DNA from: Dryococelus australis
Taxonomy: Eukaryota > Arthropoda > Insecta > Phasmatodea > Phasmatidae
DNA length: 64,000 nucleotides
Reading direction: 5' to 3'
NCBI GenBank assembly: GCA_029891345.1
Contig: CM057009.1
Location: 301,979,466-302,043,465, forward strand
A model generated the notes under the pieces. That model made no database searches. It had not been told where the DNA came from and saw nothing but the letters and a program-made list of their open reading frames with translations. Position numbers and translations under genes: made by a program. Below are positions 11,647 through 22,870 of the stretch, one piece after another. The stretch's first letter is position 1. Each line of letters opens with the position of its first letter.

Positions 11647-12027
11647 CCAGCAGTGTCTGGACTTACATAGGTGAAGCTTGTTGGCTGCCGGCACGGGCTG
11701 CAGGGAGGGCGAGCATCTTGCCCTGGTTGGCGAGGGAGTTGAAAACTCGTGTCAGGGTCTCTGTTCGTGCCTCTTCAGCGGCTCTCTGCCTTGTCCGGTG
11801 GTGGGCGGCTTGTTGGCTCTCAGCGCGTGGTAGCGGGGCGACGAACCAGCCGGGTTGCGTAACCTTCAGGTGAAGAGAATGCGCTCATAAGTTTCCGTTA
11901 CCCGGTAGAGTAGGCGGCCGAGAATCCATGTATAATTTCCTTTCTCCTTTTGTAGCAGGTAAAGTAGGAACATTTAGCGATGAGTCGTAATCGTGGTTAA
12001 TTAGTAGGTTGAGCTGCACATGTCAAC
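11647..12027 (+). repeat. LTR-like interspersed repeat, copy 2
   Basis: Same orientation and landmarks as the copy at 6988-7360, including CAGTGTCTGGACTTACATAGG at the start and GATGAGTCGTAATCG near the end. The two copies differ at many positions and by several insertions, so neither is recent. The 4.7 kb between them holds unrelated repeats and a Harbinger fragment. They are therefore more likely two independent solo copies than the two ends of one element. Confidence 0.5.
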
Positions 12028-13750
12028 AAATAAAAAACCAATGAAATTGCTAAGTGGTTTATGATTACCTTTCCAACCATGACATAACAAAAATTAATGA
12101 AATATCTTCCAAGGGCGTATCTGTTTTGCCGTTTTCTCTACTGTAGTGTCAAGTTAACCTATTTCTTACCCAGTGTTTTACATATGTGTAGAGTTTTCAA
12201 TTGTCTGCCTTATTTTGTCGTACATACTTTAATGTTAGTTTCTAGAGGATGATAATGGTAATAAATTTGTTCACCTACCGGCCAAGGACTGCCCCAGGCA
12301 ATTATACAGAGGCAGCCTAGGTAATATCACATCCTTCCCCACTGATTTATTGTAAGTCAGCTGTTCATCCTAGTCACTCAAGTGCTGTATGCATTGTCCC
12401 ATTGTTGCGTATGTAAATTCTTCACCATACACAGCACATATCTACTTGAAAATAATATGACAATATTTCAAGATGTCTGGGCATGGATGCTATTTTAAGT
12501 GAATATAGCACATAATATTACGAACTCAGAGGCTTTTATATCATTGTATAGGAAACAGAGCTTATAAATTAAATTTTAATTTAGTAAAGAAACGAAAATA
12601 AATTACAATATTACTTACATTTCTTCCTGAAATGAACGACATGGAAAAACAAAATCAATATCTCACTATGAAAGTAATTTTTCAATCATATTTCAAATTT
12701 GATTATTCCAGTAAAAAATGTTGACAGTGTGTCACATTTTCAAACACATTCAAGATTATTCGATAAAATTGGTTGGAAGGAAAAATTTGATGGTCGTGTT
12801 TTGTCCTCAAATTTTATTGTCAAACATGGTTGAAAGCAAAAAATAGATAGTGTGACAGGGGCTTAAATATGTTCCTACCTTAGGATCATACCATATAAAA
12901 AAAAAATATGTAGCACAATCGTATTTTCTCTACTCATAAGAGAATAAATTTTATTAGTCATTCAATAGAATGCTTAGAATTTCTCTCTCGCAAAGGCATT
13001 AATTATAATCTTGCCTTTAAGTCCCCGTGCATGTCCATGATCGTGGACATATTGCATATAAAGTATATGTATGACCGGTACTGTACACAGAAAATATTTT
13101 GTTCACGGTGTTTTGGGCGTTGTCTCTGAGAGTAATCTGATTTGCAGAAGTTTCTGTTGCTCTCGTCTGTGGTCTGACATCAGTAAACACGCAGGCAGCA
13201 TGTTGTTCACTGGGTCTGAGAAGCACGCTCCACACAAGTACAGTACATGCCAAAATATTTCACGAATGCAACACTTGAGCTCATCAATTAATCCGGGACC
13301 GAATGGGTTAAAGTGTTTTTATACTCTACTGTGATCTTATTTACTCAATGAGCAGCTTCGGTTTCGCGAATCACTCATATCTGTATTTCATATAATCTCA
13401 AGAGATCACATAATTGAGATTTTAAAATAATCTTTGTGAAAATAAAATATTAAGGACAGATTACAAAATGTATGTTTAACGTATTAGTTATCGGAACACA
13501 TGATACTTTCAAACATAAATTTTAATCACTGATTAATCTCCTAATGTTTTTCAATATACATTCCCCAGTATATTAAGTGCTGGTTTTGTAAGTACTGGTA
13601 AGCTTTATTCTACTCAGGTTAGAAAGCTCAATGATATTATTTTGACAACTAACATTGTTCTCCTCTAGGTAAGCGCTAGTGTCGCAGCATACCAATTATT
13701 TTCTTTTATATATATTACAAACCAATTTATTGCAATAATCATAAAGCAAT
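12028..13750. other. AT-rich intergenic DNA
   Basis: No gene is seen. 12650-12860 has a weak inverted similarity between its two ends (TTTCAATCATATTTC versus TTTCAACCATGTTTG on the opposite strand) that might be an eroded MITE. CATGTCCATGATCGTGGACAT near 13030 is an imperfect hairpin with no further support. Confidence 0.3.
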
Positions 13751-13755
13751 ACATA

Positions 13756-14000
13756 GTATAAAAGCAAGAAGTCCTTGGTGAGTGTGTCTGTGTGTCTGTC
13801 TGTATGACTGCACTAATCTCGAAAACCACTGCACGGATTTGGATACGGTTTTTACTGTTATAATCTGCATCTATCGAAGAAGGTTTATGCGTATGAAAAA
13901 TTGCCCTAGCACTTATAGGAGCTGAGCATTAACGGTATTAGTGAATCAAGTCGGGGGAAAAGTTTGCCGCCAGTGCATTCTCATGGAATACGCTGTCTAA
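13756..14000 (+). repeat. Insect-type non-coding repeat (TGTCTGTCTGT / AACCACTG module)
   Basis: The sequence has a TGTGTCTGTGTGTCTGTCTG run, followed by CTCGAAAACCACTGCACGG and GGATACGGTTTTTA. This phrase is widespread in insect genomes as part of non-coding dispersed repeats, and a related module recurs near 25450-25590. I recognise the type but not its element class. Confidence 0.45.
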
Positions 14001-14399
14001 TCCTTTTGAGGTATAACAAAATAATTTACGAAAGACTGGTGTAAAATCAAATTATCTACAAAAAGGCAGTAGTAGCATATAGCTTAATTTAATCTGTATA
14101 ATGTAGATAAGAAATGTCCTTTATATCATACAAATATAGCCATAATTGAAAAGTTATGAAAAGTTTGGTAAAAAAGCAGGAACTGGTAATTTCTAAAATC
14201 GAGATACGAGCGCGTGGACCTATACTTGTGCGGGGGTTGGATAAAATCTGGCAACCATGCAGTGACATATATTTTGCGAATATATGTTGTTATGTCTTCA
14301 TCTGCTTTTATATTGCGCTTGCTAAATATAGTGTTTTGTATAACACGAAAGAAAGCTCCAATAATAAATGATTTGATCAGAAAATCTTCATACTCCAGA

Positions 14400-15345
14400 T
14401 TTATTCATTTCCTTTGTTCAAAGATGAGTGGTTACTAACATCACCAGACATACTAATTAAAATATGAGTGGTATGAGCCGCGTTATTCCAATACATAGCA
14501 GTTTTAAGCCTACTTTCCGTAGGAATGACAGGATAATGTGTGGTAGGAGTGTGTGTCAGCTCATGTGTCCCACTTTTCAATTTTTGAATGTGTGATCCAA
14601 ATTTTACCAAACTCGGTAGACCTACACATATATTACCTTGTAAGTACGCCTGAATCCTATAGATTTTGACTACGTCAAACACTCACTTTTAAAATGTTTG
14701 CAATTTTGGAAGATAGCATCACATGAAAAAACAAAAATTTATGTTATAACGCGAAAACTACTGAAACAACTATCTCCAAATTGAGCACATAAGTAGTAAC
14801 ATACTCGGTCTCAATTTCATGAGGCAATTATTTTCAAAATTATGACAATGTTAAAATTTAATTTTAATTTGTTATAAATACCATACAAATTAAAACATTT
14901 CGACGAAATTTTTTATGCTGGCAGTTTCGATTACAAGCATCATAGATGTAAAAATTTACAACTATTGTCGGCCATTTTGTAATATATCGCCTTATGAATT
15001 AGGTTTTTATGTAATATCTCTCTGGAAACAATTAAGTACCTTAACCTAATAGTTTGTAATTTTGCAAACAAATAGTAATGCAGCAGGTGATGTATAAAAG
15101 TATGTTTATGTAGGTCAGACAATTATTTTCAAAATACTATTTTAGTTTAGTATGCTGTATCGTCAGAACAACGTAATCAATTACAATTAACATTTAATGC
15201 TGAGAGTATATAATACAACCATCAAAATTTTATATAAAAATTCATTTATTCACCATTTTGTAAGATAGCGCAACACGAACCAGTCAAGTTTTTTTATTAT
15301 ACATCGGGAGACAATTTCCAAATAACTACTAAATATGCCAAACAA
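14400..15345 (+). repeat. Repeat family U, block 1 (about 280-bp degenerate units)
   Basis: Two landmarks alternate along this block. A CCATTTTGTAAGATAG-like string occurs near 14704, 14971 and 15251. An AATTATTTTCAAAAT-like string occurs near 14824 and 15118. Both sets are spaced about 270-295 bp apart, so this is a tandem array of old, strongly diverged units. Similar units occur at 23560-25260. Each unit also carries an AACTACT/ACCGATTT-like phrase. No coding potential is seen. Confidence 0.6.
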
Positions 15346-15349
15346 ATAG

Positions 15350-15560
15350 TACCAGTGGTACGAAAATGATGAGTTGGGCGCAAGGGCATCGAGCATGGGA
15401 GCGCAGAAGCTGGAGAGCTGCCATTTTGTTACCTCACCGACCACCATCTTGGATGTCATTCACCTTTCACCCCTGACTCACGACCTTTGAAATTGACCCC
15501 AGGGACTTTTGACCCCAAACAAAACCAAAAACCCAAAAAAAAAAAAAAATCCCAAAAATC
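15350..15560 (-). repeat. Repeat family R, copy 1 (minus orientation)
   Basis: Read on the minus strand this matches 17400-17640 read on the plus strand: GGTCAAAAGTCCC-type sequence, CAAAGGTCG, an ATGACATCCAAGATGG-like string, then TGAGGTAACAAAATGGC and GCGCTCCCATG. It forms one arm of an inverted pair about 2 kb apart. It is non-coding and rich in GGTCA half-sites. Confidence 0.55.
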
Positions 15561-16080
15561 GCCCATAAATCCAAAAAAAATCCAAACAATTTATTATTAG
15601 GAAGTAATTAAATTTATTAAAAAATATTATAAAAGGATTTACAAAAATGTCCAATTTTTCTTGGAGCAGGCGAGAAGGATCAGCGACCCAGAGTCAGACC
15701 TAGGTTACCTTGGGGTCAGAGCAAGTGGACCGGTCGGGAACTTTAACCTTAACCATTGCCCCAAAAAATCCAAAAAATTATTAAAAAAATAACAACAATT
15801 TCCAAAAAATATTAAAAAAAAGATATCATTAAAAATTATTAATAAATTTATTTAAAATCCATTATTAAGGATTATTCCAAAACTATTTTTAAAAACTAAA
15901 ATTTACCGAAGTTCCTCCCACCTCCCTCACCAAACAAATTAGTTGGCAGGCCTCTAGCCACTCGCCCATTCCCAGTCAGCCATCTTGATAGCGACCGCCA
16001 TCTTGGTAGGCGACTGCTATATTGGTATACATTACTTGTCCGCCATCATGGAAGCCAGTGCCCATTAGCAATCGAATTTT
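15561..16080. repeat. A-rich and CCATCTTG-rich degenerate repeats
   Basis: Runs of CCCAAAAA and CCAAAAAAT alternate with GGTCAGA-containing pieces that resemble further, poorly preserved R copies near 15660-15760. CGCCATCTTGGTAGGCGAC-type strings repeat at 15975-16055. No gene. Confidence 0.4.
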
Positions 16081-16480
16081 GACATGTGACCCATGACCCC
16101 TGAATTTGACATTAACATCTTCACCTTGAATAAGATTGAAAATAAAACTCGAGAATAAATACATACAAGTCAACAAGCATATGACATTACAGACTACTAC
16201 CACCATATTAGATGCTGGCTACCTCGACCTTACACCATGAACTTGAGTGACCTTGGAAACAAAAACTTGAGAAAAATACATAAAAGTCAGAAAGTATAAC
16301 ACATTTCAGACCTCACCGCCATATTAGATGCAGGTAAACTAGACCTTGACCCCATGAATTTGTATGACCTTGAAAACCAAAGCTCGAGAGAGAATACATA
16401 AGTTAGCAAACACATTACATTACAGACCATTACCACCATATTAAATGCAGGTGAACTTCACATTGTATGTTTATGTGACT
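16080..16480 (+). repeat. Tandem repeat of about 120-bp units
   Basis: At least three units share CACCATATTAGATGC followed by ACCTTGACCCCATGAATT-like, TGACCTTG-AAACC and ACTCGAGA-AAATACATA strings. They start near 16190, 16310 and 16435, with a partial unit before. Units differ at perhaps a quarter of positions, so the array is old. The TGACCTTG strings are reverse AGGTCA half-sites, as in family R. Confidence 0.55.
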
Positions 16481-16654
16481 AAACCAGGCCCACCATACTA
16501 ATAGCGACCACAAGCATGACTGTTAGAATCATGGTATGGATTAACATTTTTATAGGCTTAATTGACTTTAATTTAAATTTCAATACTGCCAGGCTCTGGA
16601 GGCTTGGAATGTACGAGGGCAGCTAGGACGATAATCATTCGTACCCTTCTCAGA

Positions 16655-17050
16655 CACCAATCCACACACGAATCCACACCAATCAAACCCAATCGACGGC
16701 AATCAATCCCAATCCATACCAATTAATTCCAATCCACACCATCAATCCCAATCCACACCAATCCTCACTAATTCTCTCCAATCCACACACACCAATCCTC
16801 ACTAATTCTCTCCAATCCACACACAACAATCCTCACAATTCTCACCAATCCTCATCATCCACACCAATCCACACCAATGAACACACCAATTCACACTAAC
16901 TCACACCAATCCACACCAATCAATTCCAATCCAATCCACGACAATCAATTCCATTCCACACCAATCCACACAAACGAATCCCAATCCACACCAATCTTCA
17001 CTAATCCTCACCAATCCATGCACCAATCCTTCTATAAATCCCAATCCTTC
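16655..17050 (+). repeat. Minisatellite of CCAATCCACA-type units
   Basis: About 400 bases consist of short, irregular 10-14-bp units such as ACACCAATCC and TCACTAATCC. Open frames across it on both strands are by-products of the repeat. Confidence 0.85.
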
Positions 17051-17399
17051 GATGAATTCTTCAGTTTGTTGACTGCTTGTATCCATACATACTAGAAAAA
17101 TGGTTTACTTATTGTCTCCCAAATTTGTACACGTCAGCGGAATTAATGTTTGTGTATGCAGTCAGCTGTCTGTGCATTTTTATACTAAAGTCTTTATTAT
17201 CAATCTATTTCCATATATTAATGTTTTTAAGCGAGTGCTCATGGCACCACTGTTAAGTTGTGAGGGATAAAGAATACGACACACAAAAAATAAAGTAAAA
17301 AATAATTTTTTATAATAATATTTTTCTTATTTTGTAATTACATTTTCACAAGAAAGCAGTTTATCACTTCATCTGATATAACCCCTATCCTTAAGTTTT
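17051..17399. other. AT-rich spacer
   Basis: Nothing recognisable between the minisatellite and the next R copy. Confidence 0.3.
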
Positions 17400-17720
17400 T
17401 AATGCTTTTTTTTCGGAATTTATTTGAATTGTTTTTGGGATTTTTTGAGGATATTTTGGGATCTTTAAAAGTTTTTGGGGATTTTGGGGGTCAACGTCAA
17501 AGGTCGTGGGTCAGGAGTAAAAGGTTAATGACATCCAAGATTGCGGTCAGTGAGGTAACAACATGGCGGCTCCCCACCTGCGCTCCCACGTCCATTGCCC
17601 TTGTACCACACTCATAATTTCCCTACTACTAGTACCACGGCAGGAAATGTAAACTAGTATGTTTAATTAGGTCAGGCACTTATTTTTATAATGGAGGCGT
17701 ATAGCTGCCTGTTTTAGTCT
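17400..17720 (+). repeat. Repeat family R, copy 2
   Basis: Plus-strand partner of 15350-15560. It contains a T/G-rich lead (GGGATTTTTTGAGG), GGGGGTCAACGTCAAAGGTC at 17486-17505, GACATCCAAGATTG, GAGGTAACAACATGGCGGCT and GCTCCCACGTCCATTGCCC. It runs into a U-type string (AGGCACTTATTTTTATAATG) near 17678, which suggests that R and U are parts of one larger compound repeat. Confidence 0.55.
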
Positions 17721-17883
17721 GGAGCAAACGAGTACCTATATGGGTTTTCTCAGGGTGCTCTCATGTATTTTACAATCAAAATGTATGAAAGAATGCCTTC
17801 TGTGAACAGAAGTCAGGCTTTTTACTATAAAAAGAATCACTTTTATATACAAAAGTGGTAGTTGTCGTTCTGAAACCATCAAT

Positions 17884-19655
17884 TTGAAAGGGCTCTCTCG
17901 TCGTTCAACTAAGATAAACTGTGAATACGAAGGCCTGTCTGTTACCTCGACGAACATGAAGATGCGACGTACATTAACGTCGCCTGATTGTACAACACAA
18001 CCTACCTCAGTGCTCTCCGAGTCTAAGCCTAATGTTAATAGTATTTTCCTGAAGCGATCTGCATTCAGAGGTCTTTTTAAATATTATGTTTCACCGAATA
18101 TGTATATTGTATCGAAAAATGTTTGTTGGTTCCTGTCAAGTATGAAACCAAATATGATAAACCAACTTATTTATGAGGCGCAAAAATGTGGCGGTGAAAA
18201 ATATAATATGTTGCTGGACTGTAGCTATACGAAACCAGAGCACCATGATTATGAATATTGTATTATAGCATTCAAGATCTCGAACGTAATAGAAAGAATT
18301 GTTGACGATATTATACATAAGTTATGCCAAGAGAAAGAAGAAATGGTTTCCAAGGGTTCGGGCTTGACCGTGGCTTCAGTAAATCATATAGAGCTGAGAA
18401 GAAGTGGGCTCAATCCACTTCACAAATAGGCACTTACTTATTTCCTTATACCTGAAGAGAGTTACAAAATAAAATATCAGCAAACCACAACACAAATGCA
18501 AAGCCCCGGATTATGCGAGGGGTTAGTAGTGGAGCATGAGGTGTCATTTACCGAGTATGAGGGATCAGTTGTGGAGCATGGGGGATCAATTGCGGTACAT
18601 GAGTTGTAATTAGCGGAGCATGAGTTAAAGCTTCAAGATGAACGAAGAAGTTGACTTGAAGAAACTGTTGAAGATGTAACTGCATAGTAATGTGATCAAG
18701 GAACTAGACAAAATGTCTGGTCGAATGGATGCATAATAATGCTTATAACTCGCTGATGATGCAAGCCAATGATTGTAAGAAGTATACTATAGAGTTTCCC
18801 TCTATGGATGTACCTTATCCCACTGCTGAAAATTACATGGAAAACAGTGATACTACTGTGGAAGTATCTTCAGCAAAAGCTGCCATGCTCGGGGACATGA
18901 GAGAACCACCTGTACGAAAGATCTTTTCGCGCGATGAAGCATTACAGCAATGGACAGGTGCGGTTTATGCAAGGCGATACATTGAAGGAACACATCAATA
19001 TTTGCAAGGGTTCGTCTACTGGGAGCCAGCAAGTGCTGTCAACAATACCCTTCGCTACCTCGATGGGTAATGATTCCACAGATGATTATAGCGAGACAGT
19101 TAAGAACAAAATAATAATAATAAAATTGAGAAACCTACGAGGTATGATAGATTCGGATTGGGTGGAACATACACTTGCAAGACGCCAGCATGAAGTCGAT
19201 GAACTTCAAGATAAACGGTCGTCGTCTCTAAATACTATTGATGACCATGCATCTTCTAAAAAGAAAAGTAAACTTCATATTTAGTATGAAACCGGAAGTG
19301 AATACGACCCTAAAACAACATTGATGATTATGGCTATGAATGCAGTGATAGTATTGAAGATGATGATTATCCTCCCGACAATTCCATACATTTCTCCAAG
19401 TTTCCTTTGACAGTCGTTTCGGAGAAGACAGAAGGTGCCAAAACTACTCATTACATATTTCCCGAAGACCCTAAGGAACTTGTCGATAGACTCATACATT
19501 TGATTGACCTGCAAAACCACGGGGACCTCTCACACATTTTAAAATATATCCACTTATCGATGAACTGCTGGTTAGGAGTTGTATTACATGATGAAATGAA
19601 CTGCTTTTTGCTGGACTCATTATTACAAAATAATTATCAATTATTATTATAAGTA
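17884..19655 (+). pseudogene. Coding fossil, probably from a large virus-like DNA element
   Basis: A 181-codon frame (17884-18429) contains SAFRGLFKYYVSP, YNMLLDCSYTKPEHHDYEY and GSGLTVASVNHIELRRSGLN. These resemble a conserved region I recall from arthropod and cnidarian proteins found near B-family polymerase genes of large DNA elements. Further frames follow at 18729-19067 and 18934-19284. A segment at 19440-19560 reads PEDPKELVDRLIHLIDL, similar in style to the end of the gene at 36053-36604 in the Polinton fossil. The region is broken several times and is an old fossil. The family assignment is from memory and tentative. Confidence 0.4.
18510..18630 (+). repeat. Short tandem repeat with GTGGAGCATGAGG-type units, copy A
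   Basis: About five irregular units of about 27 bp each contain GTGGAGCATG or a close variant. One frame encodes a repeated V-V-E-H pattern. A related array with shorter units lies at 20090-20215, so the two flank the fossil's 3' half. Confidence 0.5.
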
Positions 19656-20089
19656 AACTGTTTTTTTCTTTATTTTGGTGTATTTATCCTTTTTTTCCCT
19701 CACAAATTTAGAGTGGTGCTATGAGCATTATTTAATAATGTAAAGAGCTGCATACATAATATTAATGCAGAGTTTAAGTTCAATAATGCATAGATAGTGC
19801 ACTGAATACAAAATATTAAGTCTGTCTTCATGTACAGATTTGGAGACAGTTGTCATATGAATGTAAGTGATATAAATATGGGTAGGAACCAACCGATGGA
19901 TTGATCGCAGGTTCGATCTAGGTGTTGCGATTCATCGAAAGAATTATGAGAATGCTGGAAGACTGAGGGAAATATAATGAGACTGATGTAAAGATTACAA
20001 AAATTGTGAAAAATTGTTGGAAATATTGCTGCGGAAGAGGATTGCGATGGATTGATAAAAATATTGGAAGATTTATGGAAAGATTACTG
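19656..20089. other. AT-rich spacer
   Basis: No recognisable feature apart from purine-rich GGAAGATT/GGAAATATTG strings that grade into the next repeat. Confidence 0.3.
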
Positions 20090-20330
20090 AAGATTGCGGA
20101 GATTGCGGAGTTGATTGTAGAGCATGCAGATCTGATTGCGGAGTGTGCGGAGCTGACTGCGGTTCATGTGGTGCTGAGTGTGGTGCACGTGGTGTTGACT
20201 GGTGAGGATTTTTAATGATTGATGGAATGATTGTGAAAGATATATGGAAAGATTGGAAGATTTATGGAAGTACTGGAAGATTGTTGGAAATATTGCGAAA
20301 AATAGTGGAAAATTAATTGAAAAGTTTTAT
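20090..20330 (+). repeat. Short tandem repeat with GATTGCGGAG-type units, copy B
   Basis: GATTGCGGAG, GAGCATGCAG, GAGTGTGCGG and GTGGTGCACG-type units of roughly 24 bp repeat to about 20215. The same frame encodes alternating hydrophobic and acidic octapeptides (for example AELIVEHADLIAECAEL). GGAAGATT/GGAAATATT units follow to 20330. Confidence 0.5.
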
Positions 20331-20339
20331 TTAAATATA

Positions 20340-21085
20340 TGTTTTTAAAATTTTTATCGATTTTATGGGTTCTGTGTTATCCAAGGGCAAGATACGGGGT
20401 CAGGTCACAGATCTGAAATCAAGGTGAAGGTCACACAGATCCAACATAGTGGTTGGAGTCATCAATGTCACCTAGGTATTGGAAATATGAACAAATGACA
20501 AACAAAAACCCAATATGGCAGGTGGGGTAAATTCGACAGAATGAGTAATGGTGAGAAGGGAAGAGAGGGGAATTTTAATACAATGTGATCTATTAGGGGG
20601 GCGGTGTGTGACATATGGTACTAAGAGGGAATCTCAGTAAATGTAAATTTTGTAAATAGTTTTTTTTTTTATAGATTTTGTAAATATGTTGGAATTTTTT
20701 GGAATTTTTTGGGAGTTTTGGAATTGTTTGCTATAATTTTTTGGATTCAAGGTAATGGGCCAAGGTCACTTGCATCCAATATAGTAGGTGGGTAACATTA
20801 CCATAGCTGTTGGTCGACTCTGGCTCCAATTCCGGATCTTGTTATGTCCGAGCATTCAACATTTTAATTTGAAAAATATCATATTTACACATTTTTTAAT
20901 ATTTATCGAAGTTTCCAGAATTATATCAAAATTATTTCAGAATATCTTGGAATGTTTGTGTTCAAGGTCAAAGGTCACTGGGTCAAGGTAAAAGGATAAT
21001 CCAATGTCACTGATATACAACATGGCAACTAAGATGGCTGACAGAACCGAGATGGTGGACGGTCAACTCTGAATCCAGACCCTGG
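20340..21085 (+). repeat. Repeat family R, three adjacent partial copies
   Basis: GGTCA-rich cores occur near 20400-20480, 20745-20800 and 20960-21060. Each is followed by a CATCCAATATAGTAGG- or AACATGGCAACTAAG-like string, as in the R copies at 17400 and 62800. A perfect direct repeat of AGGTCA with a one-base spacer lies at 20965-20977. Non-coding. Confidence 0.5.
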
Positions 21086-21389
21086 GGCCTGTGTATCGAT
21101 TAGGCATACTCTATGCCTATAAAACCAATGAGGCCGCCACTGCTCTGCTCTCGAAAACGTTCACTCCAAATTCCTTCCAATGGATCGAAAAGTACCTTTC
21201 GGGGGATCGTTTTTTTTTTTTTTGCAAATTGGTGATCAGTGTTTTTTTTAAGTGGAAAACGGTAAATTTTGAAGGGAAAAGAAAAATTTCAAGATGGCGG
21301 TGACGGGTTTAGGCTCCAGTTCCCCGTACCTTCGTGAAATCATTTATTACATTATTAGTATTAATGTACTTCTAAACTAGATAATAAGC

Positions 21390-22870
21390 TTGCAAGTGGC
21401 CAAACTTCAGTTCGCAGACTATCACATCACGGCCTAGTATACATATCATATTCTGTAAGAATAACCAAATTCCTACCAACATTTTTAACATACAGAAATA
21501 TAATATCCTTAATCATAAATGCACTACTGACAGATGCTACCGAGACCAAATGGCATGAAGTTTTCACACTCCAAAATATAGATGATACACTACAATTAAT
21601 TAAATGATAATGTAATCAGCCTGTATGACAAACACATTCCTGTGGCAACGAAAAGCATCAGCCATCTGCCCACACCCTGGTTGTAACTTGATGCCACTTC
21701 GTGAATCATCCTGGACAAGCTTTGCCAAGCAAGGAAACTAAACACTTATGCAGCCAATATTGATGGAAAAACAGTGCAAGCCAATAAGTCATATGTGTGA
21801 TTGATTAAAAGAAAATGTTAAAATGATATATTTATGTATGTCAGAAAACTCTAATAATGCGAATTCAAACATACGGGGAAGATTCTGTGAATAAGGAGCA
21901 ATCGTGGTTAAAATTAAGCAAATGTGTTCAACCCATCCGCCAAACGACTCAAATCGCTATTTTACATAATGTGTATAAATTGTACAAACCAGAGCACACG
22001 GGAAAAATTCTTAAAACGTATTTATTTTTCTAACGCAAACATAAACTATCTTAACCGAAATCACTCCCCGCAAGATATGCACAGCTGTAGATCATATTAA
22101 ATCTAAAGCACAAAGTACAGACAAAATTTCCAAAAAGTGGTCAATTTAACTTTGACTGCTTTGTACACATTTACATATATTTGTAATGTGCCGATGACAG
22201 CCGATTATTTACCACGAAACTATAAGTATGCTTTTGAACGTCCTATACCTAAATTACCTAATTAAAAATTGCAGCAGTTTATCGTCCAAACATTATCCTG
22301 TACATGCGCTGTCGAATGCACTAAAATACCTTGTCAATACTCAAGTACTAAAATATAACACAGAAAATTATTTCCTTGATCGATTTCAGTCTGGCTTCAG
22401 ACCATTGCAAAGCTCCTGATGAACTGCCCTTTCTTAATGTGACAAACAATCAAAGATTGTCAATATACGAAAGAAACCTTCCTTTAGTAAGACTTAAATA
22501 TTTCAGTTAAGTTCTTGATTCAGCCAAACATGACTTATCACTAGTTGTACTGTTATTTTTATAATTTTTCGGAACTAGTAGTGGAAGTATCGTTGCCAAC
22601 ATGGTTATTTGTGAATTAAGAGGTGAACCTCAAGGATCAGTTTTAGGACCTTTACTATTCGCAATGGTCATTAATGACTTCCACAATTGCCTGAAGAACT
22701 GTAAATTCCACATGTATGCCGACGACGTTCAGCTATACACTGCCAATAGAATAAGGATTGTGAGTGAAATCTTTAACAATAGAATTGCAGACTTTAAAGA
22801 GGTTTTAAAATGGGTTTCATAAAATGAACTCTTATTAAATCCATTAAAACCAAAGTGCATAGATGTAGGT
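21390..22870 (+). mobile_element. LINE fragment (endonuclease end plus reverse transcriptase)
   Basis: Conceptual translation gives the end of an endonuclease domain near 21425-21600 (HHGLVYISYSVRITKF), then a linker with PTPWL near 21680. Reverse transcriptase follows: LVNTQVLKYNTENYFLDRFQSGFRPLQSS at 22330-22419 (shown in part by RFQSGFRPL), GEPQGSVLGPLLFAMVINDF at 22622-22681 and the catalytic YADDVQLYT at about 22716. The strict spacing of these blocks is typical of Jockey/I-group non-LTR retrotransposons. Several frameshifts and stops, for example the stop after QSS at 22417-22419, show it is dead. A degraded 3' portion may continue to about 23100. The clade is uncertain. Confidence 0.8.

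Noticed and set aside
12650-12860. Another MITE
   Set aside because: End similarity is short and no target duplication or second copy was found.
13028-13052. Regulatory hairpin CATGTCCATGATCGTGGACAT
   Set aside because: An isolated imperfect palindrome with no supporting context.
16877-17095. Asn/His/Ser/Thr-rich small protein
   Set aside because: Translation of the CCAATCC minisatellite.
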